Of a stretch of 45,120 nucleotides of DNA, positions 1-8,721 are shown piece by piece; the first letter of the stretch is position 1; every line of letters starts with the position of its first letter. The translations under genes and the position numbers were made by a program. This DNA is from Hydrococcus rivularis NIES-593 (lineage in GTDB: Bacteria; Cyanobacteriota; Cyanobacteriia; Cyanobacteriales; Microcystaceae), in the NCBI RefSeq assembly GCF_001904635.1, contig NZ_MRCB01000035.1:1-45120 (forward strand), written 5' to 3'. Below the pieces are notes generated by a model, which saw only the letters and a list, made by a program, of their open reading frames with translations, ran no database searches and was not told the origin of the DNA.

Positions 1-231
1 ACTCTGGTTAAGCTTTTGTTACATACTGATAAATTTCCCCGCCGACTTACTTACACCGGGTTCGATCGCGTCATGCTCTCCCTAATTATGAATTTTACCC
101 ATTATGAATTGCTGCTCCTGCGGCTTGACTGTAGTAAGTAACCATTTTATTCTTAAAGTCCGAATGATAATTTTTTCAAAAAGTGATGGGTTCTTTACAG
201 GTTGTCCCAGAAGTATAGAAGGTGCAAGGTA

Positions 232-253
232 CTCCGCCAAGTGAGCGGCGGAG
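232..253. repeat. Short hairpin repeat (ACTCCGCC...GGCGGAGCCT family), copy 1
   Basis: A perfect 7-bp stem, CTCCGCC (232-238) and GGCGGAG (247-253), with an 8-nt loop. The context TACTCCGCC...GGAGCCT recurs in inverted orientation around 8685-8707, downstream of dnaK, so it is a repeat family within this window. Confidence 0.6.
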
Positions 254-265
254 CCTGAAAAGCAC

Positions 266-364
266 TTTGTCATGTTGAGCGTAGCGATAGCGAAGCGGAA
301 TATCTGAGTATACCAAATCCAAACAGAGATTCTTCGTGACGTTTTACTGCACTGGAATGACAAA
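266..364. repeat. Dispersed intergenic repeat with 8-bp terminal inverted repeats
   Basis: A 99-bp element bounded by TTTGTCAT (266-273) and its exact complement ATGACAAA (357-364). Between them are GAGCG/GAAGCGGAA and AGATTCTTCG blocks. This layout (GTCAT...GAGCG...GAAGC...AGATTCTTCG...GGAATGAC) resembles hairpin-forming repeats scattered in intergenic DNA of many cyanobacteria and other bacteria. The rest of 1-499 holds the small hairpin at 232-253 and no convincing gene. Confidence 0.6.
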
Positions 365-499
365 ATGGACTTTTGGGATGTCCTCTTAGCTCGAGGAGAC
401 AAAAAATTGAGGTAAGAATTAGGAAAAACGAGAAAAAATCGGTTAGTGTTGCAGCTAGCGAGTCGAGAAAGTCGCGATCGCCCCTTAAAACAAGCTGAT

Positions 500-2008
500 A
501 TGAAAACTGTTATCAAAATATCTCTAATTGCTTTGCTATGGATAATAGCAGTCAGCCCAGGAACGATTTATGGAGATACATTAATCAGACTGGAAATGGC
601 TCATGCTTGGCGGACGGGGAGAGAAGAAGTTACACTGACACCGGATAATAAACCCAAGTCTCGATTAGACAGCCCTGGAGTCTCAGGCGTGGGGGGCAAG
701 CGTTATACGACCTATGATGCGGGGCAATCTTTATTAATGCTTCCTGGCGATTGGTTGGGTAGTCAACTCCATCGCCTCTTGTCTCAACAAGATGAAAACT
801 TTTTGCGCCGCTTGGTCGTTAGTTTTCTGATTTTTATCCCGCTCAATTTGGCAGCGGTCTTGACTTGTTTTTGGCTGCTGAGACTGTTTGACTTTAATGA
901 GAGAATCGCTGGTTTGGCAAGTCTAACCTGGCTGTTGAGCACTACCGTCTTAACCTATGTCCAAAACCCTCAACAGAACAATCAAATCTTACTATTCGTC
1001 ACTATTGGTTATGCTGCTGCTCTCGCCTGCGTTCGACACGGCAAGCTTCATTTTGCTTTTCTGAGTGGCTTGGCGCTGGGTGCCGTCATTTTGATTCGCT
1101 CTAGCAGTATCATTCATGTTTTGACCGTATTTCTGTTTTTAGTCGGCTGTCTCGTCTATCAAAACCGAGAAAAACTCAAGAGTATGCAAGCGGCGGGATT
1201 GTGGATAATCGGTTTGCTTCCTTTGAGTATGCTCGGACGAGTTATCGATTACCTTCGCTTTGGCAGTTTTTGGACTACGGGACAGAATTTGTGGGCAAAG
1301 CAAGTGAAAACCGATCCAATTTTTGCGGGTTTGCCGCCACTGCCTGCTGATTATCCTTTTATTAATCCCCCCCAGTTCGGGATTTGGGGGGTATTATTCT
1401 CGCCTGCTAAAAGTATTTTTATCTACGACCCCTTATTGTTACCTTGCTTGCTGCTGGGCGCGTTCTTGTGGAAAAAACTCTCGCCTTACATGCAGTGGTA
1501 TTTGCTGTGCGGAATTTTCAATCTTGCCTTACATATAGCTTTGACCAGCAAACTTGATTTTTGGCATGGAGATGCTGCTTGGGGAGCCAGGTATCACGTC
1601 ACCTCGGTTCATCTGTTGCTGATTCCTTTGATAGCGCTTTTGATAGAGCGTCTTCTATCGGTCAAAGGGTTGAGCCGTTGGCTGATACAAAGTCTTTTAG
1701 TACTCGCGATTATGATGCAGATGACTTCAGTTGTTCTGCGACCCGTTGCCGAAGGAAATCAGATTTATTTTGCTAACCCTCAAAGTTTTCTGGAATTTCG
1801 CTGGGGAGAGCGCATAACCAACATAGGTTGCTTAATCGATCGCTCTTTCTCCCCAGAGTGCCCTAGCAAGCTCAACTCAAATTTGAGCAATAAACTATCG
1901 CTCCTTCCTTTTAATTTTACTAGAGGTCGAAATTTTATCTTTATCGTCTGGGGATTAATATTAATTGTGGCGATTGCAAGTACTGTGCGATTCTGTTTTC
2001 AAGGCTGA
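500..2008 (+). CDS. Polytopic membrane protein, GT-C glycosyltransferase-like (ArnT/PMT-type fold)
   Basis: About 502 residues, highly hydrophobic, with an N-terminal membrane segment followed by a luminal loop and about nine or ten further membrane helices. Two stretches resemble those of membrane glycosyltransferases that use polyprenyl-phosphate sugars: FSPAKSIFIYDPLLL in the middle, and FWHGDAAWGARYH, which parallels the WxGGxxWGPRY pattern. The role is therefore probably transfer of a sugar to an envelope lipid or protein, but the acceptor is unknown. The frame is open back to a GTG at 446, but the ATG at 500 places the hydrophobic helix at the N-terminus and is preferred. There is no clear Shine-Dalgarno. 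The 3' end overlaps the converging NlpC gene by 10 nt. Confidence 0.7.
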   Translation: MKTVIKISLIALLWIIAVSPGTIYGDTLIRLEMAHAWRTGREEVTLTPDNKPKSRLDSPGVSGVGGKRYTTYDAGQSLLMLPGDWLGSQLHRLLSQQDENFLRRLVVSFLIFIPLNLAAVLTCFWLLRLFDFNERIAGLASLTWLLSTTVLTYVQNPQQNNQILLFVTIGYAAALACVRHGKLHFAFLSGLALGAVILIRSSSIIHVLTVFLFLVGCLVYQNREKLKSMQAAGLWIIGLLPLSMLGRVIDYLRFGSFWTTGQNLWAKQVKTDPIFAGLPPLPADYPFINPPQFGIWGVLFSPAKSIFIYDPLLLPCLLLGAFLWKKLSPYMQWYLLCGIFNLALHIALTSKLDFWHGDAAWGARYHVTSVHLLLIPLIALLIERLLSVKGLSRWLIQSLLVLAIMMQMTSVVLRPVAEGNQIYFANPQSFLEFRWGERITNIGCLIDRSFSPECPSKLNSNLSNKLSLLPFNFTRGRNFIFIVWGLILIVAIASTVRFCFQG

Positions 2009-2688
2009 TAGCTAGACATGACTCTGCCAAAACTCCACAATTTTTGAGAATAAGATCGACTGACTTCGTCTCCTTCTCCTGAAAGGCGATCGATCGCAAT
2101 GCCATTGCGTCCTATTTCTTTGCCCGAACTGTGAATGTAATATCCATCTCCCAGATAAAGGGCGACGTGATCGACTTTTTGGATGCCGAAGAAAATTAAA
2201 TCTCCCGCCAGAAGTTCCTCTAAGGCAATTCTTTTCGTAAAGGCTTCTTGTTGGTAGGAATCTCGTGGCAACCAAATCCCCGAAGCGGCAAAAGCTGCTT
2301 GCATCAGTCCCGAACAATCATAGTTGGGCGCTAGCGTTCCTCCCCAAAGATAATAGTTAGGCACTTCCATTGCAGCTTTGGTAAAGGCGATAATCTCTCG
2401 GAGACGGGATTCAATATAAGATCGGGAACGCGCGATCGCAACATAAACTGTCTTAGCAGGTTCCATTTCAGTCAATTTATCTACAGGCAACCAAGCCACA
2501 TAACCGTCCTCGCACAAGCGGACTTTTATAGCGCCATTAGCAGAGCAATTGGATAATATCTTTAAATGTCTTCCCGCAGCCGCTTGGGTAGCTAAGCGAT
2601 CGCAATTAGAAGAATCGTAAAGATCGAGATCGCTCCGACAGCAATATTCTCCGGTAGGCGATTGAAGTAATTGTTCGAGGGAAGTCAT
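1999..2688 (-). CDS. NlpC/P60 cysteine peptidase with N-terminal SH3-like domain (AvPCP/NpPCP type)
   Basis: 229 residues. The N-terminal half (about 1-80) fits the bacterial SH3-like domain of cyanobacterial peptidoglycan peptidases; the C-terminal half is NlpC/P60. The catalytic triad is visible: Cys125 in NYDCSGLMQ, His174 in DHVALYLG and His186 in YIHSSG. Characterised relatives from Anabaena and Nostoc are gamma-D-glutamyl-diamino-acid endopeptidases that cut muropeptides, probably in wall recycling. No signal peptide is seen, which fits a cytoplasmic recycling role. It is single-gene, converging on the membrane glycosyltransferase with a 10-nt overlap. Confidence 0.9.
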   Translation of the reverse strand: MTSLEQLLQSPTGEYCCRSDLDLYDSSNCDRLATQAAAGRHLKILSNCSANGAIKVRLCEDGYVAWLPVDKLTEMEPAKTVYVAIARSRSYIESRLREIIAFTKAAMEVPNYYLWGGTLAPNYDCSGLMQAAFAASGIWLPRDSYQQEAFTKRIALEELLAGDLIFFGIQKVDHVALYLGDGYYIHSSGKEIGRNGIAIDRLSGEGDEVSRSYSQKLWSFGRVMSSYQP

Positions 2689-2738
2689 CTGATTTTGAAT
2701 TGTCGATGCAGATTTTATTTTCTCATTGACCGAAAAAG

Positions 2739-4418
2739 TTAGGGCGATCGCAATTTAGCAATTCTCCAACTCAAGAAAATTACGGGAATAATCCCCACTA
2801 AAACGATTGCCAACGCAGGCGCAGAAGCTTCCACCAGTCTTTCGTCGGAGGCATACTGGTAAACGCGCACTGCTAAGGTATCGAAGTTAAACGGACGAAT
2901 CACCAAAGTCGCGGATAATTCCTTCATCACGTCCACAAATACCAATATCGCCGCCGTTAACATTCCTCCCGACATCAAGGGAACGTGAATTTTAACTAGC
3001 GTGCTAGTGGCATCGTAACCCAGACTGCGAGCGGCATCGTCTAAAGATGGCTTAATTTTATTGAGGCTAGCCTCGACTGCGCCCAAGGCAACCGCTAAAA
3101 AACGCACCAGATAAGCATATATCAGAGCAACGATGGTTCCGCTCAACAGTAAACCCGTAGAGATCCCAAACAGAGAACGCATCCAGCTATCGAGAGCATT
3201 ATCAAAGTGTCCCATAGGAATGAGTACGCCAACGGCAATCACGGAACCTGGTATGGCGTATCCCATCGAGGCAATTCGGATCGCCAAACGCATTCCCAAA
3301 TTGGGTTGCAAACGCTCTCCGTAAGCCATTAACAGAGAAAACACCATTCCTATAGCAGCACTGAGAATTGCCAAAATAAAACTGTGGGTAGCAAGCTCAA
3401 AAAAACTATCGTTGAGAGTTTCCTCGGCATTGCTGACAGTCATATGTAGTAAGTAGATTCCGGGAATGAGAAAGCCTAATGCGCAGGGAAGAAAACAAGC
3501 TACCCAAGCTAAGAATCCTCGCCCTAAACCCAGTTGATACTTGGGCAATCGATGTTGATGGCTAATAGTTTGGTAATAACGGGCTTGACGGCGCGACCAT
3601 TTTTCTAGCAGGATTAACGCGAGAATAAAGAGCATCAAACAAGCTGCCAACTGAGCTGCCGCTATCCGTTCTCCCATGCCAAACCAGGTGCTGTAAATGC
3701 CCGTGGTAAAGGTATTCACGCCAAAATACTGGACGGTTCCAAAGTCGTTGAGGGTTTCCATCTCTGCCAGTGCTAGCCCTGCGACAATTGCGGGTCGAGC
3801 TAAAGGCAATGCAATAGTGAAAAAACTACTCCAGGGATTGCAACCGAGAGAGCGACTGGCTTCTAAGGTACAAATCGACTGCTCCAGAAAGGCAACCCGC
3901 GCCAGTAAATAGACGTAGGGATACAATACTAGGATGAACATGGCGATCGCACCCCACAGGGTACGAATGCTAGGGAACCAATAATCCCCCGCACTACTCC
4001 AACCAAAAAGCCTTCTCAGCCATGTCTGCACGGGACCGTAAAATTCCAGCATATCGGTATAAGTATAGGCGAGCAGATAGGCTGGAGCTGCCAGAGGCAA
4101 TAGTAATGCCCATTCAAACAGCCGACTTCCCCAAAAGCGGCACATAGTAACTAACCACGCCGTCCCTACGCCGATGACCACAACCCCGATGCCAACGCCA
4201 ATCATCAGCCAAAGCGAGTTGAGGATGTAGTCGCCTAAAACCGTAGAGGCTAACTGCTGCCAGATTTGCCCGGAGGGATAAAAAACGCTGCCCAGCACGA
4301 AGAGAACGGGCGTAGCAATGAGAGCTGCGATCGCGATTACCAATACCGTCCAGCCATTAAAGTATAGGCGGTTGAAAAGTCGGCGGTCTTTCAATTTGGC
4401 TGAGTTAGTTTCTGTCAT
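2739..4418 (-). CDS. futB: Iron(III) ABC transporter permease, FutB/FbpB type
   Basis: 559 residues with about twelve membrane helices arranged as two homologous halves. Each half carries an EAA-type coupling loop: EASRSLGCNPWSSF in the N-terminal half and DAARSLGYDATSTLVKIHVP in the C-terminal half. Fused two-half permeases of this length belong to the ferric-iron importers (FbpB/FutB/SfuB); thiamine permease ThiP is the nearest alternative. The matching periplasmic binding protein (FutA) and ATPase (FutC) are not next to it, as is also true of scattered fut genes in Synechocystis. It lies 50 bp upstream of the NlpC gene on the same strand. Confidence 0.85.
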   Translation of the reverse strand: MTETNSAKLKDRRLFNRLYFNGWTVLVIAIAALIATPVLFVLGSVFYPSGQIWQQLASTVLGDYILNSLWLMIGVGIGVVVIGVGTAWLVTMCRFWGSRLFEWALLLPLAAPAYLLAYTYTDMLEFYGPVQTWLRRLFGWSSAGDYWFPSIRTLWGAIAMFILVLYPYVYLLARVAFLEQSICTLEASRSLGCNPWSSFFTIALPLARPAIVAGLALAEMETLNDFGTVQYFGVNTFTTGIYSTWFGMGERIAAAQLAACLMLFILALILLEKWSRRQARYYQTISHQHRLPKYQLGLGRGFLAWVACFLPCALGFLIPGIYLLHMTVSNAEETLNDSFFELATHSFILAILSAAIGMVFSLLMAYGERLQPNLGMRLAIRIASMGYAIPGSVIAVGVLIPMGHFDNALDSWMRSLFGISTGLLLSGTIVALIYAYLVRFLAVALGAVEASLNKIKPSLDDAARSLGYDATSTLVKIHVPLMSGGMLTAAILVFVDVMKELSATLVIRPFNFDTLAVRVYQYASDERLVEASAPALAIVLVGIIPVIFLSWRIAKLRSP

Positions 4419-4502
4419 TTGTCTACGAGCGGGCGATGAGCAAACCTAGTACCTATTTAGTTTAGGACTTACAAACAACTCATAAAATTAGATATCTTAT
4501 TT

Positions 4503-5597
4503 TTATTTTTTGTAATAACTTTCTATGAGAGCTTCGATCGCGCCGACTAACCGTTCGTTTATCCAATTTTGGTAAAGATAAGCCGCGATCGCGCATCCTC
4601 CCGCACCGACTCCTTCTTTAACATAGCCGCGTTCGTATGCCTGTAACTGCGGATAGGAAGAATTGGCAAAGCTCAATTGAGTCGCTAGGAGAGGAACATT
4701 AGCGATCGCAACTGCCAAACCCACTGTATCTCCCGTGGGATCTTCTGCCACCCAGCGAGTCGTCCCGACGACGATTTGTTCGAGATTAGCAGGTTTGTCT
4801 AAATGTTGGATAATTGCCTGCATTAGGGCATAAACCGCCAGCATTTGCGTTCCTCCCGCTAGCATGACTCCTACTTGACGACTAGCTGCGATCGCCATTC
4901 CTGCGATCGCAATTTGCATGGGATCGCCGATAGCAGCAACTAAAGTAAAAGGATCGATCCTACTAGAGCATCTTGCTTTCTCCAATCCTTCTCGCACAAC
5001 CGACCATTTTTGAGCGTGGTTGCACTGGGGATGACTGCTATTGACTTTACCTGCTGCTTCGATTCCCAATCCCGTTAAAATCGCTAAAGCCGTTGTCGTT
5101 CCTCCTACCACGCATTCGCCGAGAATGAGATAACTGTCAGGTGCCTCTGTTGCTAGTTTCTCTCCCCATTTCATCCCTTGAGCAAACAAATGTCGGACAG
5201 TTTCCAATGGTAATGCTTTGCCGGAAGTGAGGCAGTTGGCAGGAATTCCGCCTAGATCGATAAAGGGAACGGCTGGTGGATAGGGTAAACCAGCATTAAA
5301 TAAATAAACGGGAATATTCAGGGTTTCTACGACAGCACGAGAAATGAAGACAGGAGACGCGCCAACCGTTAGAGACGGTAAAGGATATTTGGGAGGAAAT
5401 TGAGAACCGTTAATTAAAAATTCTGCATCTGCGATCGCAGTATATTTGCGATCGTTTGGCGTTGCTCCTGCCGCAGAAATCCCCGATATCAGTCCCGTTT
5501 CCGTAAATCCCAACACGCAAGCAAAGACTGGACGACATTTCTGATATTTCTCTACCCATTTCTGTCCGCGTTCTATTTCTGTATAAATTTGAATCAT
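4503..5597 (-). CDS. cobT: Nicotinate mononucleotide-dependent phosphoribosyltransferase CobT (UPF0284 / TIGR00303 family)
   Basis: 364 residues of the archaeal/cyanobacterial branch of the CobT family. Recognisable blocks are LILGECVVGGTTTALAIL (conserved glycine/threonine turn), ANCLTSGKALP, and AIGDPMQIAIAGMAIAAS. The predicted reaction transfers the phosphoribosyl group of NaMN to a lower-ligand base in cobamide (pseudocobalamin) synthesis. It stands alone on the minus strand; a CobW-type metallochaperone lies at 13.3 kb but is not linked. The start ATG at 5597 gives the usual family length. Activity on dimethylbenzimidazole versus adenine cannot be told from sequence. Confidence 0.85.
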   Translation of the reverse strand: MIQIYTEIERGQKWVEKYQKCRPVFACVLGFTETGLISGISAAGATPNDRKYTAIADAEFLINGSQFPPKYPLPSLTVGASPVFISRAVVETLNIPVYLFNAGLPYPPAVPFIDLGGIPANCLTSGKALPLETVRHLFAQGMKWGEKLATEAPDSYLILGECVVGGTTTALAILTGLGIEAAGKVNSSHPQCNHAQKWSVVREGLEKARCSSRIDPFTLVAAIGDPMQIAIAGMAIAASRQVGVMLAGGTQMLAVYALMQAIIQHLDKPANLEQIVVGTTRWVAEDPTGDTVGLAVAIANVPLLATQLSFANSSYPQLQAYERGYVKEGVGAGGCAIAAYLYQNWINERLVGAIEALIESYYKK

Positions 5598-5949
5598 TCA
5601 ACTATTTTGCTAGATCGCCTATTAGTATTTTCATACTTTGGCTAACGGCGGATTTTTGTAGCGATCTCGCTTGCCCAATATTTAGTACTTTTGTATTATA
5701 TTCAAACGAGCAAAATACCCAATGCCTCCATCAAACCTACAGCGGTTTTTGCCCCTAGCCCCCAAGGAAGGGGGAACAAGCGTCAAAGTCCCCCAATATT
5801 GGGGAGGCACTCTATGTGCGGACGCAGGTTCCGCACATAGAGTGCCGTGGATTTAGGGAGCATACCCTGTAGTCTACCCAATTGAAAATTGCTGTAAGTA
5901 GCGCGATCGCGATCGCAGATAACGTACCGTACAATGACATTAGTCAAAA
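5598..5949. other. 352-bp intergenic region filled with palindromic repeats
   Basis: No gene is seen between panE-like and cobT. The region contains C/G-rich repeats of the GCCCCTAGCCCCCAA...GGGGGAAC type (about 5749-5775), a perfect 14-bp palindrome CCCCAATATTGGGG (5791-5804) and a 17-bp perfect stem-loop (5806-5846). A HIP1-rich tail follows (GCGATCGCGATCGC, about 5901-5915). Confidence 0.6.
5806..5846. repeat. Perfect 17-bp stem-loop
   Basis: GGCACTCTATGTGCGGA (5806-5822) is matched exactly by its complement (5830-5846) around a 7-nt loop, CGCAGGT. It immediately follows the palindrome CCCCAATATTGGGG. There is no T-run on either side, so it is unlikely to be a classical terminator; a recently copied repeat or a stable RNA structure is more likely. 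Confidence 0.75.
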
Positions 5950-6945
5950 CTAATGCGAGCGATCGCTTTCGCCTCTCAACGTCTTCTCCAACAATTTGAC
6001 GCTAGCGTAGATAGCATCGATGTATGGGGTAGGCGTTTGGGTGAGTCGCCCCAGTTCGGCGACGGCTCCGACGATCGCGTCTACTTCTGTGGGACGATGT
6101 GCTTCAATATCCTGCAACATCGAGGTTTTGTGCGCTCCCACTCGTTCGGCTCCCGCGATGCGCTTTTCTAGTGAAATACCGAAGTCTACGCCCAGTTTTT
6201 CCGCGATCGCTTGCGCTTCTAACATCATATTTCGTGCCAGTTCGCGAGTGAGAGGATACTGGCAAATTTGCGCCAATGTGGCGCGAGTGAGAGCGCTGAT
6301 AGGATTAAACGCCAAATTTCCCCACAATTTCACCCACAGTTCGTTGCGGATTTGGTTGCGAACGCGAGATGTTAGTCCGGCACGATTAAAAAGTTGTGAG
6401 AGTTTTTGAATGCGCTCGGTTTTAGCGCCATCTAGTTCGCCCAAGGAAAAGCGATCGCCCTCGATGTGCCGTATGATACCGGGAGCAACGATTTCTGCCG
6501 CCGGATACACGACGCAACCGATAACGCGATCGACGGGAATATTGGCTTCCACGATGCCATCGCGATCGACGGCTTGAATGCGGTAGTCGGCGTAGGGACT
6601 ATCTAACTTGCGGAAGTACCACCAAGGAATGCCGTTTTGAGCCGTCACGACCATCGTTTCCTCTTTGTACAAAGCAGGTAGCGAGGGAGCCACAGAGGGA
6701 ACGCTTTGGGCTTTCAGTGCCACGATGACTACATCCTGCACGCCTGCCACCTTTATGTCCTGGGTGGCAACGACATCTTGTACCCAATCTTCCCTGCCGT
6801 CTGCCAACCTCAAGCACAGACCTTTTTCCTGAATCGCTTGCAGATGTGCGCCTCTAGCGATTAACGTTACTTGAGCGCCTGCCTGAGCTAATTTTACCCC
6901 CATATAGCCGCCGATCGCACCCGCACCGACAATACAAACCTTCAT
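5950..6945 (-). CDS. panE: 2-dehydropantoate 2-reductase family protein (PanE/ApbA)
   Basis: 331 residues. The N-terminus MKVCIVGAGAIGGYMG is a Rossmann nucleotide-binding loop (GxGxxG, residues 7-12), followed by IARG, typical of NADPH-binding ketopantoate reductases. The C-terminal helical domain has the substrate-site block ELWVKLWGNLAFNPISALT with the conserved Lys and Asn. The expected reaction is NADPH-dependent reduction of 2-dehydropantoate to pantoate in pantothenate/CoA synthesis. Many genomes hold several ApbA paralogues acting on other 2-oxoacids, so the substrate is inferred. It lies downstream of the acyl-CoA synthetase gene on the same strand (83-bp gap). Confidence 0.85.
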   Translation of the reverse strand: MKVCIVGAGAIGGYMGVKLAQAGAQVTLIARGAHLQAIQEKGLCLRLADGREDWVQDVVATQDIKVAGVQDVVIVALKAQSVPSVAPSLPALYKEETMVVTAQNGIPWWYFRKLDSPYADYRIQAVDRDGIVEANIPVDRVIGCVVYPAAEIVAPGIIRHIEGDRFSLGELDGAKTERIQKLSQLFNRAGLTSRVRNQIRNELWVKLWGNLAFNPISALTRATLAQICQYPLTRELARNMMLEAQAIAEKLGVDFGISLEKRIAGAERVGAHKTSMLQDIEAHRPTEVDAIVGAVAELGRLTQTPTPYIDAIYASVKLLEKTLRGESDRSH

Positions 6946-7028
6946 TGGATGAAAGGATTTTAGATTTTGGATTGAAGTTTAACAGTTACCAAAAATCAAC
7001 AACCAATAACTAATAACTAGCGATTCGC

Positions 7029-8591
7029 TTAGTCTATCAAGTTTAACAGTTTTGCCATGTTTAATCGCTGCAATTTACCCGTTGCGCCTCTGGGCAGTTC
7101 GTCTAGGATATGAAACTGACGCGGTACTTTAAATTCTGCCAATAGCGCCGAGCAATGCGCTCTTAATTCTTGCTCGCTTACGGATTTATCTTTTAGAACC
7201 AGGGCAGCATGGATATCTTCACCTAACATTTTATGGGGAACGGCAAACGCGATCGCTTCGGCAACGGCCCGATGGCGCAACAATACATCGTCCACCTCCA
7301 GCGGAGAAATCTTCTCGCCGCCTCGATTAATGAGTTCCTTCAATCGTCCCGTCAGGCGCAGGTAGCCATCTTCATCGAGCATCCCTTGGTCGCCAGTGCG
7401 GAACCAACCATTCGTAAATGCTTTTGCATTGGCTTGGGGGTTATTTTCATATCCATCGACTACGTTAGCACCTTTGACGACAACTTCGCCTAAGTGTCCT
7501 TTTTCGAGCAAGTTTCCAGCTTCGTCCATAATGCCAACGTCTACGCCGAAGCCGTAGCCAACCGTTCCCGGTTTCCGTACCTTGGGCGGCAGGGGATTGG
7601 TCGTCATTAAGTGGGCCGCTTCCGTCATGCTATAGGATTCCAGCACCGGAGAATTCATGGCTGCTTCCATTTGTTCGATGATGACTGGCGGCAGAGGGGC
7701 GCTACTAGAGCGAATGAAGCGGAAGGAATGGGATTCAACGATTTCTTGGTTGCGGGATGCGCGAGCCAGGATTGCTTGATGCATCGTCGGTGCAGCCGAA
7801 TACCAAGTCGGTTTGTAGGCGGCTACCAGCTTCCAGAATTCTAGAGCGTTGAACCCGTTGGGACAAACTAGCGTTCCTCCCGATGCAAAGGTAGATAGCA
7901 TCGCTCCTACCAGTCCGTGGATGTGGAACAGGGGCATCAAGCAGAGGGTTGTATCGACTGGCGACAATTGGTATGCCTCGATAATATTTCCAACAGAAGC
8001 CGTAAGATTGCGATGGCGAATCGGCACGCGTTTGGGACGGCTAGTCGTACCGCTCGTGTGGAGAATCATGGCAATATCGTCCGTTTCTGCAAGTTCTTGG
8101 GGACGGGGAGGGCGATCTGCTCCTCCGATTTTCTCAAACGTTAGCGTCCCATCGGCATTGGAAGTTGCCCGGAGGAGTGTCATATTGGGCGTTGCAGCTG
8201 CTAGGGCTGCTTCGATGCCTTCGTCTAGAACGATTAAAGCCGCTGCATTGGTGTCTTCAAAGTAGAATGAGAATTCTTCTTGCTTGTACTTGGGGTTGAG
8301 GGGAGCTGCTGTCGCACAGGTTACTGATGCTAAAAAGGTAATTACCATTTCGGGACTGTTAGGAATAGCGATGGAAATACGATCCGCAAAGCGCTCCCGT
8401 AGGGAATCGCCTCGTCCGATCCCAAAACCGTTCAGCTTGGCAGCGAGTTCGATAACGTTCTGTCGCAGTTGCTTGTAAGTTAAGGTCGGTTTATCGGGAG
8501 CAACAAGGGCTGGACGGTGATCTTCTCCAGCTAATAAATCTAGTACTGTACCTTTGTTCTTTGTCATTTGTCCTTTGTTTTCGGAGTTCAT
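7029..8591 (-). CDS. AMP-dependent acyl-CoA synthetase (oxalyl-CoA/fatty acyl-CoA ligase-like)
   Basis: About 520 residues of the ANL adenylate-forming superfamily. Visible core motifs are the P-loop MILHTSGTTSRPKR (A3), SYSMTEAAH (A5), GWFRTGDQGMLDEDGYL (A7), GRLKELINRGGEKI (A8) and the catalytic lysine in PRGATGKLQR (A10). It activates a carboxylate with ATP and passes it to CoA; overall resemblance is to the AAE3/oxalate-CoA ligase branch, but the substrate is unproven. The first codons are odd: MNSENKGQMTKNKGT is encoded by a GACAAAGGACAAA-type microrepeat common in cyanobacterial spacers. The ATG eight codons in may therefore be the true start. Confidence 0.85.
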   Translation of the reverse strand: MNSENKGQMTKNKGTVLDLLAGEDHRPALVAPDKPTLTYKQLRQNVIELAAKLNGFGIGRGDSLRERFADRISIAIPNSPEMVITFLASVTCATAAPLNPKYKQEEFSFYFEDTNAAALIVLDEGIEAALAAATPNMTLLRATSNADGTLTFEKIGGADRPPRPQELAETDDIAMILHTSGTTSRPKRVPIRHRNLTASVGNIIEAYQLSPVDTTLCLMPLFHIHGLVGAMLSTFASGGTLVCPNGFNALEFWKLVAAYKPTWYSAAPTMHQAILARASRNQEIVESHSFRFIRSSSAPLPPVIIEQMEAAMNSPVLESYSMTEAAHLMTTNPLPPKVRKPGTVGYGFGVDVGIMDEAGNLLEKGHLGEVVVKGANVVDGYENNPQANAKAFTNGWFRTGDQGMLDEDGYLRLTGRLKELINRGGEKISPLEVDDVLLRHRAVAEAIAFAVPHKMLGEDIHAALVLKDKSVSEQELRAHCSALLAEFKVPRQFHILDELPRGATGKLQRLNMAKLLNLID

Positions 8592-8619
8592 AAACTTGGT
8601 ATCACATTAAATTTTGGAT

Positions 8620-8647
8620 AAAAAATGAGCGCTAGGATATAGCGCTC
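8620..8647 (-). terminator. Rho-independent terminator of dnaK
   Basis: A perfect 8-bp stem GAGCGCTA (8627-8634) / TAGCGCTC (8640-8647) with a 5-nt loop. Read on the minus strand it is followed at once by ATTTTTTATCC. It sits 75 nt past the dnaK stop and before the next minus-strand gene, so it should separate the two transcripts. Confidence 0.85.
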
Positions 8648-8684
8648 GTGAATCTTGCTTAGAAGTATTTAGGAAGTCACAGGA

Positions 8685-8707
8685 GGCTCCGTCGTTGCAC
8701 GGCGGAG
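8685..8707. repeat. Short hairpin repeat (ACTCCGCC...CGGAGCCT family), copy 2
   Basis: CTCCGTCG (about 8687-8694) pairs with CGGCGGAG (about 8700-8707) with one G-U wobble. On the minus strand it reads TACTCCGCC...GACGGAGCCT, the same flanks as the hairpin at 232-253. It lies between the dnaK stop codon and the dnaK terminator, so it would be transcribed in the dnaK 3' UTR. Confidence 0.55.
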
Positions 8708-8721
8708 TATCTCTGAGTTGG

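Noticed and set aside
82-516. 144-codon minus-strand open frame at the left edge
   Set aside because: It runs through the 266-364 repeat and the 232-253 hairpin, has low-complexity composition and no ribosome binding site.
8546-8559. Second LexA box-like sequence TGTACCTTTGTTCT
   Set aside because: First base breaks the consensus, and it is made of the spacer microrepeat at the N-terminal end of the acyl-CoA synthetase frame.
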